DNA from: Ramlibacter aurantiacus
GTDB lineage: Bacteria; Pseudomonadota; Gammaproteobacteria; Burkholderiales; Burkholderiaceae_C
DNA length: 64,000 nt
Direction: 5' to 3'
Assembly: GCF_016722895.1 (NCBI RefSeq)
Contig: NZ_JAEQNA010000006.1
Span: forward strand, 62,001 to 126,000
Within the stretch, counting starts at the first letter, position 1; each line of letters begins with the position of its first letter. Position numbers and translations under genes: made by a program. Below, one piece after another: positions 43,660 through 52,205 of this stretch. The notes below the pieces were generated by a model. That model did no database searches. It saw only the letters and a list, made by a program, of their open reading frames with translations, and was not told the DNA's origin.

Positions 43660-45039
43660 TTGTCCCGTTTCGATTCGCTCCCCCTGTCGCCTGCCACGCT
43701 GGAAAACCTGCGCCAGCTCGGCTATCTGGAGATGACACCCATCCAGGCCGCCAGCCTGCCCGCGGCCCTGCTCGGCAAGGACCTGATCGCGCAGGCGAAA
43801 ACCGGCAGCGGCAAGACCGCCGCGTTCGCGCTGGCTTTGCTGGCCAACCTCAATGCGCGCCGCTTCGCGGTGCAGTCGCTGGTGTTGTGCCCCACGCGTG
43901 AACTCGCCGACCAGGTCACGAGCGAAATCCGCCGGCTCGCGCGCTCCGAAGACAACGTCAAGGTGGTCACGCTGTCGGGCGGCGTGCCGCTGCGCGGCCA
44001 GACGGCAAGCCTGGGGCACGGCGCGCACGTGGTGGTCGGCACGCCCGGGCGGGTGATGGACCACCTGGACCGCGGCAACCTGTCCCTGGAGGCGCTCAAC
44101 ACGCTGGTGCTGGACGAGGCCGACCGCATGCTGGACATGGGCTTTTCGGCCGACATCGAGAAGGTGGCGCGGCAGTGCCCCTCCAGCCGGCAGACGCTGC
44201 TGTTTTCGGCCACATACCCCGAGGGGATCGCCCAGTTGGCGGCGCGCTTCCTGCGCGAACCCGTCACGGTCAAGGTGGACGCGCAGCACGGTGGCGAGCA
44301 GATCGAGCAGCGCTGGTACGAGGTGGGCGAATCCGAGCGGCTGCGGGCCGTGGCGCGGCTGCTGGATCACTTCCGGCCCGAGCGCACGCTGGCGTTCTGC
44401 AACACCCGGGCCCGCTGCCGCGAACTCGCCAACTTGCTGCAGGCCCAGGGCTACAGCGCGCTGGCGCTGCACGGCGATCTCGAGCAGCGTGAACGCGACC
44501 AGGTGCTGGTGCAGTTCGCCAACGGCAGTACCTCGGTGCTGGTGGCCACCGATGTCGCGGCCCGGGGCCTGGATGTGGCCGGGCTGGACGTCGTCATCAA
44601 CGTGGAGGTCACCCCCGACCCCGAGGTGCATGTGCACCGGATCGGCCGCACCGGCCGCGCTGGCGAGAAGGGCCTGGCCTTGAGCCTGGCCAGCATGGAC
44701 GAGATGGGCGCGGTGGGGCGCATCGACGAGTTGTCGGGGCGGCCTTCCGCGTGGCGGCCCTTGTCCGAACTCACGGGTTCCGACGCGCCGCGCCTGCTGC
44801 CCACCATGGCGACCATCCATATCCAGGCCGGACGCAAGGAGAAGATCCGGCCCGGTGACGTGCTGGGTGCGCTCACGTCCGACCTGGGCTACACGCGCGA
44901 ACAGGTGGGCAAGATCGACATCAACGAGTTCGCCACCTATGTCGCCATTCGTCGCGACCTGGCTGCCGAAGCGGCGTCGCGCCTGAACGGTGGCCGCATC
45001 AAGGGGCGCAGTTTCAAGGCGCGGCTGCTGGGTGACTGA
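43660..45039 (+). CDS. dbpA: ATP-dependent RNA helicase DbpA
   Basis: This 459-residue protein starts at TTG 43660. Complete DEAD-box motifs (AKTGSGKTAAFALAL, PTRELADQ, DEADRMLDMGFS, SATYPEG, HRIGRTGRAG) are followed by the DbpA-specific C-terminal RNA-binding domain of about 75 residues (IHIQAGRKEKIRPGDVLGAL, VGKIDINEFATYVAI). DbpA is activated by hairpin 92 of 23S rRNA and acts late in 50S assembly. It is divergent from the RhlE-like gene across 175 bases. Confidence 0.92.
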   Translation: MSRFDSLPLSPATLENLRQLGYLEMTPIQAASLPAALLGKDLIAQAKTGSGKTAAFALALLANLNARRFAVQSLVLCPTRELADQVTSEIRRLARSEDNVKVVTLSGGVPLRGQTASLGHGAHVVVGTPGRVMDHLDRGNLSLEALNTLVLDEADRMLDMGFSADIEKVARQCPSSRQTLLFSATYPEGIAQLAARFLREPVTVKVDAQHGGEQIEQRWYEVGESERLRAVARLLDHFRPERTLAFCNTRARCRELANLLQAQGYSALALHGDLEQRERDQVLVQFANGSTSVLVATDVAARGLDVAGLDVVINVEVTPDPEVHVHRIGRTGRAGEKGLALSLASMDEMGAVGRIDELSGRPSAWRPLSELTGSDAPRLLPTMATIHIQAGRKEKIRPGDVLGALTSDLGYTREQVGKIDINEFATYVAIRRDLAAEAASRLNGGRIKGRSFKARLLGD

Positions 45040-45077
45040 GCGGCTTGCGCGAGTGTCTTGGAGGCGGTGGCGTCGGC

Positions 45078-45593
45078 TCACCTGGCCAGCACATACAGCG
45101 CCGCCATCAGCAAGCCCATCGCCGCCAACCAGGCGCCCAACACGCGTGGTGCGACTTGCCGCAGGGCAGGTGCCAGCCGCTGATCCGCGTATTGAAAAAC
45201 GACGTACAGCACCCCGAACAGCAGGCCTGCGGCCACGAGCGTGCCGGCGATCTCCGTCCAGGTGGCGGCCGGAATGCCGCCGCTCATGCCGACCGCCAGG
45301 CCCACCGGCGCCATGGCCGGCAGCAGCGCACGCGCGCGCGGACGCAGGCCGGCCATCGCCCACGCACCGAGGATGGCGAGAGCTACCGCCACGGCGGCGT
45401 TGTGCCAACGGGCCGGGGGGAACACGACGGAGCCGACGGCGCCAGCCAGCAAGACGGCCACCGCCGCCCACGCGGCTGCGGGCCGGATCACCCGCGCCAG
45501 CAGTGCCGCGGCAACGAGCAGCGCGACCGCCATCGGCTGCTGCAGGAAAAAGAGGGCGCCTTCGGCCACGCTGCCAGTGCCCTCAGCGGGCAT
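45078..45593 (-). CDS. Small hydrophobic membrane protein
   Basis: From the ATG at 45593 (MPAEGTGSVAEGALFFLQQP) the protein has 171 residues with about five transmembrane helices and no motif I recognise; a HupE-like flavour (alanine-rich helices, AVGMSGGIPAATWTEI) is only suggestive. It overlaps the DUF4198 gene by 11 bases and is the last gene of a HupE-DUF4198-membrane protein operon, so it is probably part of the same transport or metal-handling unit. Confidence 0.65.
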   Translation of the reverse strand: MPAEGTGSVAEGALFFLQQPMAVALLVAAALLARVIRPAAAWAAVAVLLAGAVGSVVFPPARWHNAAVAVALAILGAWAMAGLRPRARALLPAMAPVGLAVGMSGGIPAATWTEIAGTLVAAGLLFGVLYVVFQYADQRLAPALRQVAPRVLGAWLAAMGLLMAALYVLAR

Positions 45594-46386
45594 GCACGAG
45601 AAGCGTGGCGAACCGGCTGCGCCACGGCTGCGTGTCCTGCTCCGGCATCTCCAGTTGGGTGGCCCGAAGCAGCCAGCGGCCGGCAAAGGGCAGGGCCAGC
45701 CGGACCTGGCCCTGGGCATCACTTTGCCGCCAGACGCCCAGTGCGTGGCGGTCGTTCACGAACTCCAGCCACTGGCCTGCCAGCGGCGCGCCATCGCGAA
45801 AGACCTGGTAGGTGGTGGGCTGGCCGACGCGGATCGCATCGCTTCCCATGGGAACGATCTCCAGGGCCAGCCCCTGCGCTTGGCGAAGGGCTGCGGCAAC
45901 TGGCGCGCCGTCTGCAGCCGGCAGCTCGATCCTGATGAACTTGCGATAGGTCTCGCGCCAGGCAATGGACTTTGCGCGCTGCTGCGCCCATCGCGCCTGG
46001 ATCTCCGGCGCGGGCCGGATTTCCCTGAAGTAGGTATCGACCAGTTCGGGTGTCATCTCCGCCTGGTGCGGCTTGAGCTCGACCCAGCATGCGGCGCCGC
46101 CCGATGCATCCAGGCGCGCCCGCAGCTCGAGCTTGTCTGGGTGTTCCTGGCGCGGCGTCAAGAGGGCCGCAGCGCCGCCTGGGCCACGGCACGCGGCCTG
46201 CGCGAGGCTGGCCGCGCCCGGGCGTGAGTCACGCAGCGGAAAGCGCGGCCCGGTGGCCAGCTCCAGCTGCAGCAGCCTCGCGTCGGCATCGCCCGGGGGG
46301 CGGCTCAGCCAGCTGTCGTGGGCATATGCCGTCCACGACAGCGTCAACGCGCAAAGGCCCGCGGGGACGCGGCCCATGGTGGTCAT
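45583..46386 (-). CDS. DUF4198-like periplasmic protein
   Basis: The ATG at 46386 overlaps the HupE stop (ATGA) and gives 267 residues. A signal peptide ends at TAYAHDSWL, so the mature protein starts with the AHD-type sequence typical of DUF4198. Other features are WRETYRKFIRIELPAADG, QGLALEIVPMGSDAIRVGQP and a C-terminal Ig-like part (LPFAGRWLLRATQLEMPEQD). Relatives are accessory periplasmic proteins of nickel/cobalt-type transporters. Together with HupE this suggests metal handling, as inference. Confidence 0.75.
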   Translation of the reverse strand: MTTMGRVPAGLCALTLSWTAYAHDSWLSRPPGDADARLLQLELATGPRFPLRDSRPGAASLAQAACRGPGGAAALLTPRQEHPDKLELRARLDASGGAACWVELKPHQAEMTPELVDTYFREIRPAPEIQARWAQQRAKSIAWRETYRKFIRIELPAADGAPVAAALRQAQGLALEIVPMGSDAIRVGQPTTYQVFRDGAPLAGQWLEFVNDRHALGVWRQSDAQGQVRLALPFAGRWLLRATQLEMPEQDTQPWRSRFATLLVHAR

Positions 46387-47000
46387 GCCAGCAGCCCCAC
46401 CCACATCAGCACGCCGGCGAGCGCCATGGTCGCACCGGCGCCGCGCAACACGGCTCTGCCACGCGGTAGGCGCTCGATCTGCCCCAGGGCGATGCCCAGC
46501 AGGTGCAAGAGGCCGGTCGCGATCACGAATCCTGCGGCGTAAGCAGCCGGCGACGCGGCCTCGGGCAATTCGGTGCCGTGCGCGTGACCGTGCAGCACGC
46601 CGAATGCGGCCACCAGCGCAAGCGCCGCGGCCGTGGGCGCGCGCCAGGCGGCCACGATGGCCAGCCCGAGCAGCGCCACGGAAAGGGCGATGCCCGCCTC
46701 GACCGAGGGCAGCGGCACACCGGCCATGCCCAGCAAGGCGCCCACCACCATCAGCAGGGGAAAGACGACGGGCAGCGCCCAAATGAGTGGAGCGCCCAGA
46801 AAGGCGCCCCAGATGCCGACCGCCACCATGGCCAGCAGGTGGTCCAGGCCCTGCACCGGATGGAGCAGGCCCGAGACCAAGCCGCGCTCGCCGGCTTGCG
46901 CCACGTGCGCGAAAGCCGCGTCGCAGAACAGCAGGAGGGCCGCCGACAAGCCGGCCCTCCTGCTGCCCGCAACGCCCGAGGGGTTGGCCACCTGCGTCAC
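46383..47000 (-). CDS. HupE/UreJ family membrane protein
   Basis: The GTG at 47000 overlaps the small lipoprotein's stop and gives 205 residues. A cleavable-looking N-terminal segment (ALLLFCDAAFAHVAQAGERG) precedes the two family signatures HPVQGLDHLLAMVAVGIWGA and FGVLHGHAHGTELPEA, whose histidines are thought to bind nickel. About six helices follow. HupE/UreJ proteins are secondary nickel or cobalt permeases. It is translationally coupled to the DUF4198 gene. Confidence 0.85.
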   Translation of the reverse strand: MTQVANPSGVAGSRRAGLSAALLLFCDAAFAHVAQAGERGLVSGLLHPVQGLDHLLAMVAVGIWGAFLGAPLIWALPVVFPLLMVVGALLGMAGVPLPSVEAGIALSVALLGLAIVAAWRAPTAAALALVAAFGVLHGHAHGTELPEAASPAAYAAGFVIATGLLHLLGIALGQIERLPRGRAVLRGAGATMALAGVLMWVGLLA

Positions 47001-47260
47001 AGGGCGGTGGGTTCGGCCGTGTCGGCCACCGGCAAGGTGATGTTGCCCAGCGACAGCGGCTCGACCGTGTCGCTGGCCGTGCCGATCAGCTCCTTCAGGT
47101 AGGTCACCAGGGCGCCCACACTCCCCAGGGCGGACTGCGGCACGGTTTGGGTCGTGCCGCCGGCACCGGTATCGATGCCGTCGCCGCCACCGCCACCGCC
47201 GCCGCAGGCGACCAACAGCGTGCACGCCGCGGCCAGGGTCCATGCGTTCTTGATGTTCAT
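46997..47260 (-). CDS. Small glycine-rich lipoprotein
   Basis: An 87-residue protein with a lipoprotein signal (TLAAACTLLVACGGGGGGG): the lipobox LVAC is followed by seven glycines, a common linker after the acylated Cys in envelope lipoproteins. The remainder has a single helix (SALGSVGALVTYLKELIG). I recognise no family. It lies 15 bases after the DUF4331 gene and shares its stop region with the GTG start of HupE, so it is in the same operon. Confidence 0.7.
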   Translation of the reverse strand: MNIKNAWTLAAACTLLVACGGGGGGGDGIDTGAGGTTQTVPQSALGSVGALVTYLKELIGTASDTVEPLSLGNITLPVADTAEPTAL

Positions 47261-47275
47261 CGTGAGGTCTCCGCT

Positions 47276-48790
47276 TCAGGGGTAGGTGGTGCCTGCCGCC
47301 GGGGCCGGGTTGAAGTTGCCGGGAAGCGGCGTCGTGAGGTACGGGAAGGCCGCGCCGTAGTTGGCGGCGGTCTTGCGCACGCCGTCGGTCAAGGCCAGGC
47401 CGCCGGCCGGCGCGTCCGATGGTGCACAGCCGACCTGCAAGGCATCGCTGTTGCCAGTCAGCACGCACAGGGCGCCCATGGCCACGCGCAAGGACAGGTC
47501 CACCGTATCGTCGGCCGGGCGCCGCCCATTGGGGAAGCCCGCGTTGTCACCGCCCGCCACGCCCAGCGGGTTCTGCGAGCCAAGAGGCGTCGGCGCAATG
47601 CTGGTGTTCAGGCGCAGCATCTCGCTGGGCGTCACGTTCAGGGGCTTGTTCAAGCCGGCGATGCCGGTGAGGAAGGCCGCCACCAGGTCGGTGCGCGGAA
47701 ACTTGGTCGGCGCGACCGCGCTCGGGAACAGCGTCTGGATCAGCGCCGGCAGGGTGGGGTTGGTCACGTAGTCGATGAACTTCGCGTCGTCCCTGGGCTT
47801 GGACGCATTGAAGCGGTCCTTGTCGTCCAGCCCGATCACCAGTTCATTGACCAGCGGCATGCCCAGGCGCGAGACCTGTGTCCACGCACCGCCGGCTTTG
47901 CTGGCCCGGCCGATGCCGCTGGGCGGATCGCCATCCACCAGACGAGCCTGGCGCACGCTGGCGGTGGTGAAGGCGCCGATGACCGGATCGCTGCCGCTGG
48001 TCAGGCAGGCGATCGGCACCTCCATCGCGATGGTGCTGATGTTCTTGCCCTCGAGGTCGTTGTTGTTGCCGCCGCTCTCGGCGCCGAGGGGGTTCAGGTT
48101 GAACAGGTCGAAGCTCTTGCCCACGGCGATGTAGAACGGCTCCTTGCGTTGCCCCACGAACACCTTGGCCGGTGCGCTGCAGCCGGGCAGGGCCACGGTG
48201 TAGAGGTGCTGGGCCGCGTAGGCCGCATAGCCGCCCGCGCCTCCGAAGGTCTTCTCGCCGATGTTGTCCACCGGCTTGTCGAAGGTGCTGGCGCCGCCGG
48301 CGGTGTTCACGACGGCCGAGCGGGTGCCGCTGCGCCGGTCACCGCGCACCACGTCCATGCTGTAAGTCTCCCGCACGAGCAGCGAGGCCGGGTTCACGCC
48401 GGACACGCCTCCATTGATGATCAGCGGAATTTTCACTGGCTTGCCACCGACCATGATCGGCGTGCCCTTGGACGTGTTCTGGAATCTGAACTGGAAGCTG
48501 AGGTCTTCCTTCGCGTCGCCGTTGTTGTCGATGTGGATCTCGTACAGGGCGTCCGGATCGAACATGTAGTAGTTGGGTCCGCCCTGCGGATCCTGGAACG
48601 GCATGTAGTTGGCCAGGATCGTCACGTAGTCCTGGCGCCCGCTCTCGTAGCTTCGGAACATGTAGAGATCGGTGGCGTCGACCTTGGGCATGCCGGCGAT
48701 GGCCGGTGCCTCACGGTGGCTGGATGCCATGCTGGCCGTCGCGGCGCAAAGCGCGATGACGACACCGGCTGTCGGAAACGGGATTTTCAT
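47276..48790 (-). CDS. DUF4331 domain-containing exported protein
   Basis: From the ATG at 48790 the protein has 504 residues with a signal peptide (MKIPFPTAGVVIALCAATAS, cut near MASSHREA). DUF4331 hallmarks are SHREAPAIAGMPKVDATDLY at the mature N-terminus, YMFDPDALYEIHIDNNGDAK, LSFQFRFQN and PLVNELVIGLDDKDRFNASK. Function unknown. It is the first gene of the operon, divergent from the ECF sigma/ChrR pair, which makes it a prime candidate target of that sigma factor. Confidence 0.85.
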   Translation of the reverse strand: MKIPFPTAGVVIALCAATASMASSHREAPAIAGMPKVDATDLYMFRSYESGRQDYVTILANYMPFQDPQGGPNYYMFDPDALYEIHIDNNGDAKEDLSFQFRFQNTSKGTPIMVGGKPVKIPLIINGGVSGVNPASLLVRETYSMDVVRGDRRSGTRSAVVNTAGGASTFDKPVDNIGEKTFGGAGGYAAYAAQHLYTVALPGCSAPAKVFVGQRKEPFYIAVGKSFDLFNLNPLGAESGGNNNDLEGKNISTIAMEVPIACLTSGSDPVIGAFTTASVRQARLVDGDPPSGIGRASKAGGAWTQVSRLGMPLVNELVIGLDDKDRFNASKPRDDAKFIDYVTNPTLPALIQTLFPSAVAPTKFPRTDLVAAFLTGIAGLNKPLNVTPSEMLRLNTSIAPTPLGSQNPLGVAGGDNAGFPNGRRPADDTVDLSLRVAMGALCVLTGNSDALQVGCAPSDAPAGGLALTDGVRKTAANYGAAFPYLTTPLPGNFNPAPAAGTTYP

Positions 48791-49107
48791 AAGAACTCCT
48801 GACGCTGTTGCTGGGTGAAGAGCACATGCGGGTGGTGGATGAGCCGCCACGCGCCCTGGGAACTAGCGCATGGTGACGGTGGTACGTAGACGCGGGTGAG
48901 TCGGTGTGTAGGACGAGGCCGCGTCGTACGGCCCAGGCATCGGGTGCGTTCCGGATGGCCATCGCGGCTCGTGATCCAATCGCCCTCGCGCGGCGTACAA
49001 GGGTCATGACCCCCGCCGCTTCAACCAGGATGGCACCGGCTCGCGGCCGAACCGTCCGGCGTGCCGACGCGTTTTCGCGCCATCGCCCCCGGGGCGACTT
49101 TTTCCGT
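48791..49107. other. 317-base divergent control region (DUF4331 operon / ECF sigma operon)
   Basis: No gene is supported here. On the plus strand it holds the ECF-type promoter candidate at 48972-49001. On the minus strand I see no copy of the same TGATCC element. The sigma factor frame is open back to 48904, but that part is not family-like. Confidence 0.55.
48972..49001 (+). promoter_or_regulatory. ECF/RpoE-ChrR-type promoter candidate
   Basis: TGATCC (48972-48977), an 18-base spacer and TACAAG (48996-49001). The -35 element and spacing equal the promoter known for Rhodobacter RpoE, whose -10 is TAAGA-like. It is about 106 bases upstream of the sigma factor ATG, consistent with autoregulation. 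Confidence 0.5.
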
Positions 49108-49692
49108 ATGCCGACCAACGACCAGTTGAACGAGTGGATCTGCGCCGTCGCCAGCAACGGCGATCGCGAGGCGTTCGCCGCACTGTTCCGGCATTTCGCG
49201 CCGCGCGTGAAGGGCTTTCTCGTCCGGTCGGGCACGCCGGCGCCAGTGGCCGAAGACCTGGCGCAGGAGGCGATGGTGATCCTCTGGCGGCGTGCCGCCA
49301 CATTCGATCCGCAGCGCGCGGCGCTGTCCACCTGGGTCTTCACGATCACGCGCAACCTGCGCGTCGACTACTTCCGCCGCGCGAAGCTGGACGTCGCCGC
49401 GGGCGCGTACCCGGATCCCGACAGCGAGGCGGGGGACGAGGCCCCGCAGGTCGCCGATCCGCAGCCCGGGCCTGATGAATGGGCGCAGGTGGCCGAGCGC
49501 GAGTTCAGCGTGCGCCGCGCGTTGGCGGAACTGCCGCCCGAGCACGCATTGGTCCTGCGGCTGTCCTTTTTCGAGGAACAGCCGCACGCCACCATCGCCC
49601 GAGAGCTGAAGCTTCCGCTGGGCACGGTGAAATCGCGCATCCGGCTGGCGGTCGCCCAGCTCCGCCGAAAACTGGATCAGCTCGCACCATGA
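49108..49692 (+). CDS. ECF RNA polymerase sigma factor (RpoE/ChrR-partner group)
   Basis: The ATG at 49108 gives 194 residues (MPTNDQLNEWICAVASNGDR). Region 2 is DREAFAALFRHFAPRVKGFL through DLAQEAMVILWRRAATFD and STWVFTITRNLRVDYFRR. Region 4 is ALVLRLSFFEEQPHATIARE followed by LKLPLGTVKSRIRLA. The overlapping downstream gene encodes a zinc-binding ChrR-type anti-sigma, which places it with sigma factors that respond to singlet oxygen and organic hydroperoxides. Confidence 0.88.
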   Translation: MPTNDQLNEWICAVASNGDREAFAALFRHFAPRVKGFLVRSGTPAPVAEDLAQEAMVILWRRAATFDPQRAALSTWVFTITRNLRVDYFRRAKLDVAAGAYPDPDSEAGDEAPQVADPQPGPDEWAQVAEREFSVRRALAELPPEHALVLRLSFFEEQPHATIARELKLPLGTVKSRIRLAVAQLRRKLDQLAP

Positions 49693-50351
49693 TCGGACAC
49701 CATCCCCCCGAAGAATCCCTGCTCGCGCTGGCCGCGGGCCGCCTGGGCGCTGGACCCGAGGCGGTCGTCTCGGCCCATGTCGAAAGCTGCCCCGAGTGCG
49801 CCGGCAGGCTGCGCGTGTTGAACGCGGTGGGCGGCGCGCTGCTGGAACAAAGCGAGCCGCACGCCCTTGCGGCCAACGCGCTTGCCGCGACGCTCCAGCG
49901 CCTGGGCGACGTGCCGCAGCGGCCGCCTCGGCGACAGGAGGGCGCGGTACCGCCAGCCGCGTCGTGGCTTCCCAGCGACTGCGCCTGGCCGGCCAGCCTG
50001 CGCGGCTGCGAGCTCGGTCCCTGGCGCAGGGTCGGGCCTGGCAGGCGGATCTGCCGTGTGCGGCTTGCGCATGGAAACGGCGGTTCGCTGTTCCTGTTCG
50101 GGATCGAACCCGGGCGCAGCTTCCCACGGCATGGGCACGAGCGACTGGAGCTGACCCAGGTCCTGTGCGGCGCGTTCTCGGACGGCCGGGCCGTCTTCGG
50201 CCCGGGCGACTTCGACACGGCGGATGCCGACGTGCAGCACGAGCTGGTGGCCCAGCCCGGCGCGATGTGCGTGTGCCTGACCTGGATCGAAGGGCGCCTG
50301 CGCTTCGACAGCGGCATCGCCGCAACCATCGCCCGCTGGGTGGGGGTCTGA
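49689..50351 (+). CDS. ChrR-type zinc-binding anti-sigma factor with cupin domain
   Basis: The ATG at 49689 overlaps the sigma factor stop and gives 220 residues. The N-terminal zinc anti-sigma domain has the ligands His4 or His5, His30, Cys34 and Cys37 (HVESCPEC), spaced as in Rhodobacter ChrR. The C-terminal half is a cupin (FGIEPGRSFPRHGHERLELT, VLCGAF, GDFDTADADVQHELVAQP). ChrR holds the sigma factor until singlet oxygen or peroxide triggers release through the cupin domain. Confidence 0.85.
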   Translation: MIGHHPPEESLLALAAGRLGAGPEAVVSAHVESCPECAGRLRVLNAVGGALLEQSEPHALAANALAATLQRLGDVPQRPPRRQEGAVPPAASWLPSDCAWPASLRGCELGPWRRVGPGRRICRVRLAHGNGGSLFLFGIEPGRSFPRHGHERLELTQVLCGAFSDGRAVFGPGDFDTADADVQHELVAQPGAMCVCLTWIEGRLRFDSGIAATIARWVGV

Positions 50352-50386
50352 AATAGGAGGCCCGCAGCTCGAGCGAACTGCAGCTT

Positions 50387-51121
50387 TCAGATCGTCATTC
50401 CGCCATCGACCGAGAACACCTGGCCCGTCGCGAATACCGACTCGTCACTCGCCAGATAAACAATGATGGGGGCGATCTCATGCGCCTGTGCCAGCCGCCC
50501 CATCGGCTGCCGGGCGACGAAGTCCTTGCGCGCCTGCACCGGATCGGCGTAGCTGTTGATGCGCTCGGCCAGCGAAGGCGTGTCCACGGTGCCCGGCGCG
50601 ATGCAGTTGCAGCGGATGCCCGCACGCACGTAGTCGGCCGCCACGGCCTTGGTCAGGCCGATCACGGCGGCCTTGGTGGCGCCGTAGATGAAGCGGTTGG
50701 GCAAGCCCTTGAGGCTGCTGCACGCACTGGACATGTTGATGACGCTGCCGCCGCCCGCTTCCAGCATCTTGGGCAACACGGCCTGGATGGCCCAGAACTG
50801 GGCACGCACGTTCAGGTTGAAACCGAACTCCCACTCGGCGTCGGTCGCCTGCAGGATGGAGCCGTTGTGCACGACACCAGCGCAGTTGAAGAGGACATCG
50901 ACGCGCGGCATCTGCGCCACGATGCGTCCGATGGCGGCCTTGTCGGTGACGTCGAGCGTGGCCGTGGTGACATGGGTCACGCCCTCGTAGGCCTCCAGCA
51001 GCGCGGGATTCACGTCCGTGGCCAGCACCTGGGCGCCCTCCGCGGCCATGGCCAGCACGCTCGCGCGGCCGATGCCTTGGCCGGCGGCGGTCACCAGGGC
51101 GGTCTTGTTCTTCAAGCGCAT
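50387..51121 (-). CDS. SDR family oxidoreductase
   Basis: A 244-residue classical SDR: ALVTAAGQGIGRASVLAMAA, NCAGVVHNG, INMSSACSSLKG, YGATKAAVIGLTK and PGTVDTPSL. The catalytic Ser, Tyr and Lys are present. It resembles the BDH2/2-keto-3-deoxy-L-fuconate dehydrogenase-like branch. It is the last gene of the minus-strand Rieske/decarboxylase cluster, 12 bases after the Bug gene, and is convergent with the ChrR gene. Likely an alcohol or dihydrodiol dehydrogenase of that pathway. Confidence 0.83.
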   Translation of the reverse strand: MRLKNKTALVTAAGQGIGRASVLAMAAEGAQVLATDVNPALLEAYEGVTHVTTATLDVTDKAAIGRIVAQMPRVDVLFNCAGVVHNGSILQATDAEWEFGFNLNVRAQFWAIQAVLPKMLEAGGGSVINMSSACSSLKGLPNRFIYGATKAAVIGLTKAVAADYVRAGIRCNCIAPGTVDTPSLAERINSYADPVQARKDFVARQPMGRLAQAHEIAPIIVYLASDESVFATGQVFSVDGGMTI

Positions 51122-51133
51122 GCAAGCTCCGTC

Positions 51134-52141
51134 TCAATCCATGGCGAAGTTGATTCGCCGGGTCAGGGTGGTGAACTTGTCGATGTCCCCATCGACCACC
51201 TGATTGACGGCACGCGGCGTGTCGTCCAGGTTGGCAGGCGTGTACCCCAGCTCCGTGAGCCGCTTTTGCATCGCGTCCGTCTTCAGGATCCGGGCAATGG
51301 CGGCATACACCTGGGTCTTCACGTTCTCTGGCGTGCCGCCGGGAACGCCGACTGCCTGCCACGAGCTGAAGTTGAAGCCGGGGGCGCCGCTCTCGGCCAC
51401 GGTGGGCACGTCTGGCAGCGCCAAGGAGCGTTCCTTGGCGGACACGGCGATCGCCCTCAACTTGCCGGCCTTGACGTGAGGCACGGCAGCGCCCAGCGTG
51501 ACCCAGGCCATGTCGAGTCCGCCACCCATCACGTCGACCATGGTCGGGCCGCATCCCTTGTACGGAATGTGCAGGATGTTCATGTCGAATTCGAGGTTCA
51601 ACGACTCCGCACCCAGGTGGCCGGGCGTGCCCGCGCCGCAGGCGCCGTACGAGAGTTTCGCGTCCTTGGCCTTGCCCGCCTTGAGCACATCGCCGAACGT
51701 GCGCAACGGCGACTGCGGCGAGGTCACCAGCAGCTGCGGCGCATAAGCCACGATCAGCACGGGCGCGATGTCCTTCTTGGCGTCGAACGGCAGCTTCTTG
51801 CTGGCAGCGGCCACGATGGCATACGTGTCGTTCATCATCAGCAGCGAGTGCCCGTCGGCCGGCCGACCGGCGACGTGCCGCGCCGCGATCGTTCCGCTGG
51901 CACCCGGGCGGTTCTCCACGATGACGTTCTGGTTGGAAGCGACCCCCAGAGGCTGCGCGATGAGGCGCGCCAGAAGATCCACGCCGCCCCCGGGCGCGAA
52001 CGGCACCGTGATGTCCACCTGCTTGCTCGGATAGCTGGCGGGCGCCTGTGCCTGCGCGGCAGCGGTGGCGCCCAGCAGCGCACAGAACACCACGCAAGAC
52101 AGGCGGGTTACCGCCGAAGGTTTCGTGATCTGCATCGTCAA
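51134..52141 (-). CDS. Bug-family substrate-binding protein
   Basis: A 335-residue periplasmic protein (ATG at 52141, or 52135) with a signal peptide ending AAAQAQA. It has YPSKQVDITVPFAPGGGVDL, VIVENRPGASGTIAARHVAG, GVPGGTPENVKTQVYAAIAR and an LSYGACGAGTPGHLGAESL loop over the ligand pocket. It follows the decarboxylase-like gene by 64 bases and presumably serves uptake for the same pathway. Confidence 0.87.
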   Translation of the reverse strand: MTMQITKPSAVTRLSCVVFCALLGATAAAQAQAPASYPSKQVDITVPFAPGGGVDLLARLIAQPLGVASNQNVIVENRPGASGTIAARHVAGRPADGHSLLMMNDTYAIVAAASKKLPFDAKKDIAPVLIVAYAPQLLVTSPQSPLRTFGDVLKAGKAKDAKLSYGACGAGTPGHLGAESLNLEFDMNILHIPYKGCGPTMVDVMGGGLDMAWVTLGAAVPHVKAGKLRAIAVSAKERSLALPDVPTVAESGAPGFNFSSWQAVGVPGGTPENVKTQVYAAIARILKTDAMQKRLTELGYTPANLDDTPRAVNQVVDGDIDKFTTLTRRINFAMD

Positions 52142-52205
52142 ACTCCTGTTGAATCGACTTACCGAATGCCGGGCCCCCTGGGGACCACCTCGAACCCGCC
52201 ATGCG

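Noticed and set aside
46787-48802. 671-codon plus-strand frame opposite the DUF4331 operon
   Set aside because: Shadow frame; the minus strand carries signal peptides, overlaps and recognisable families.
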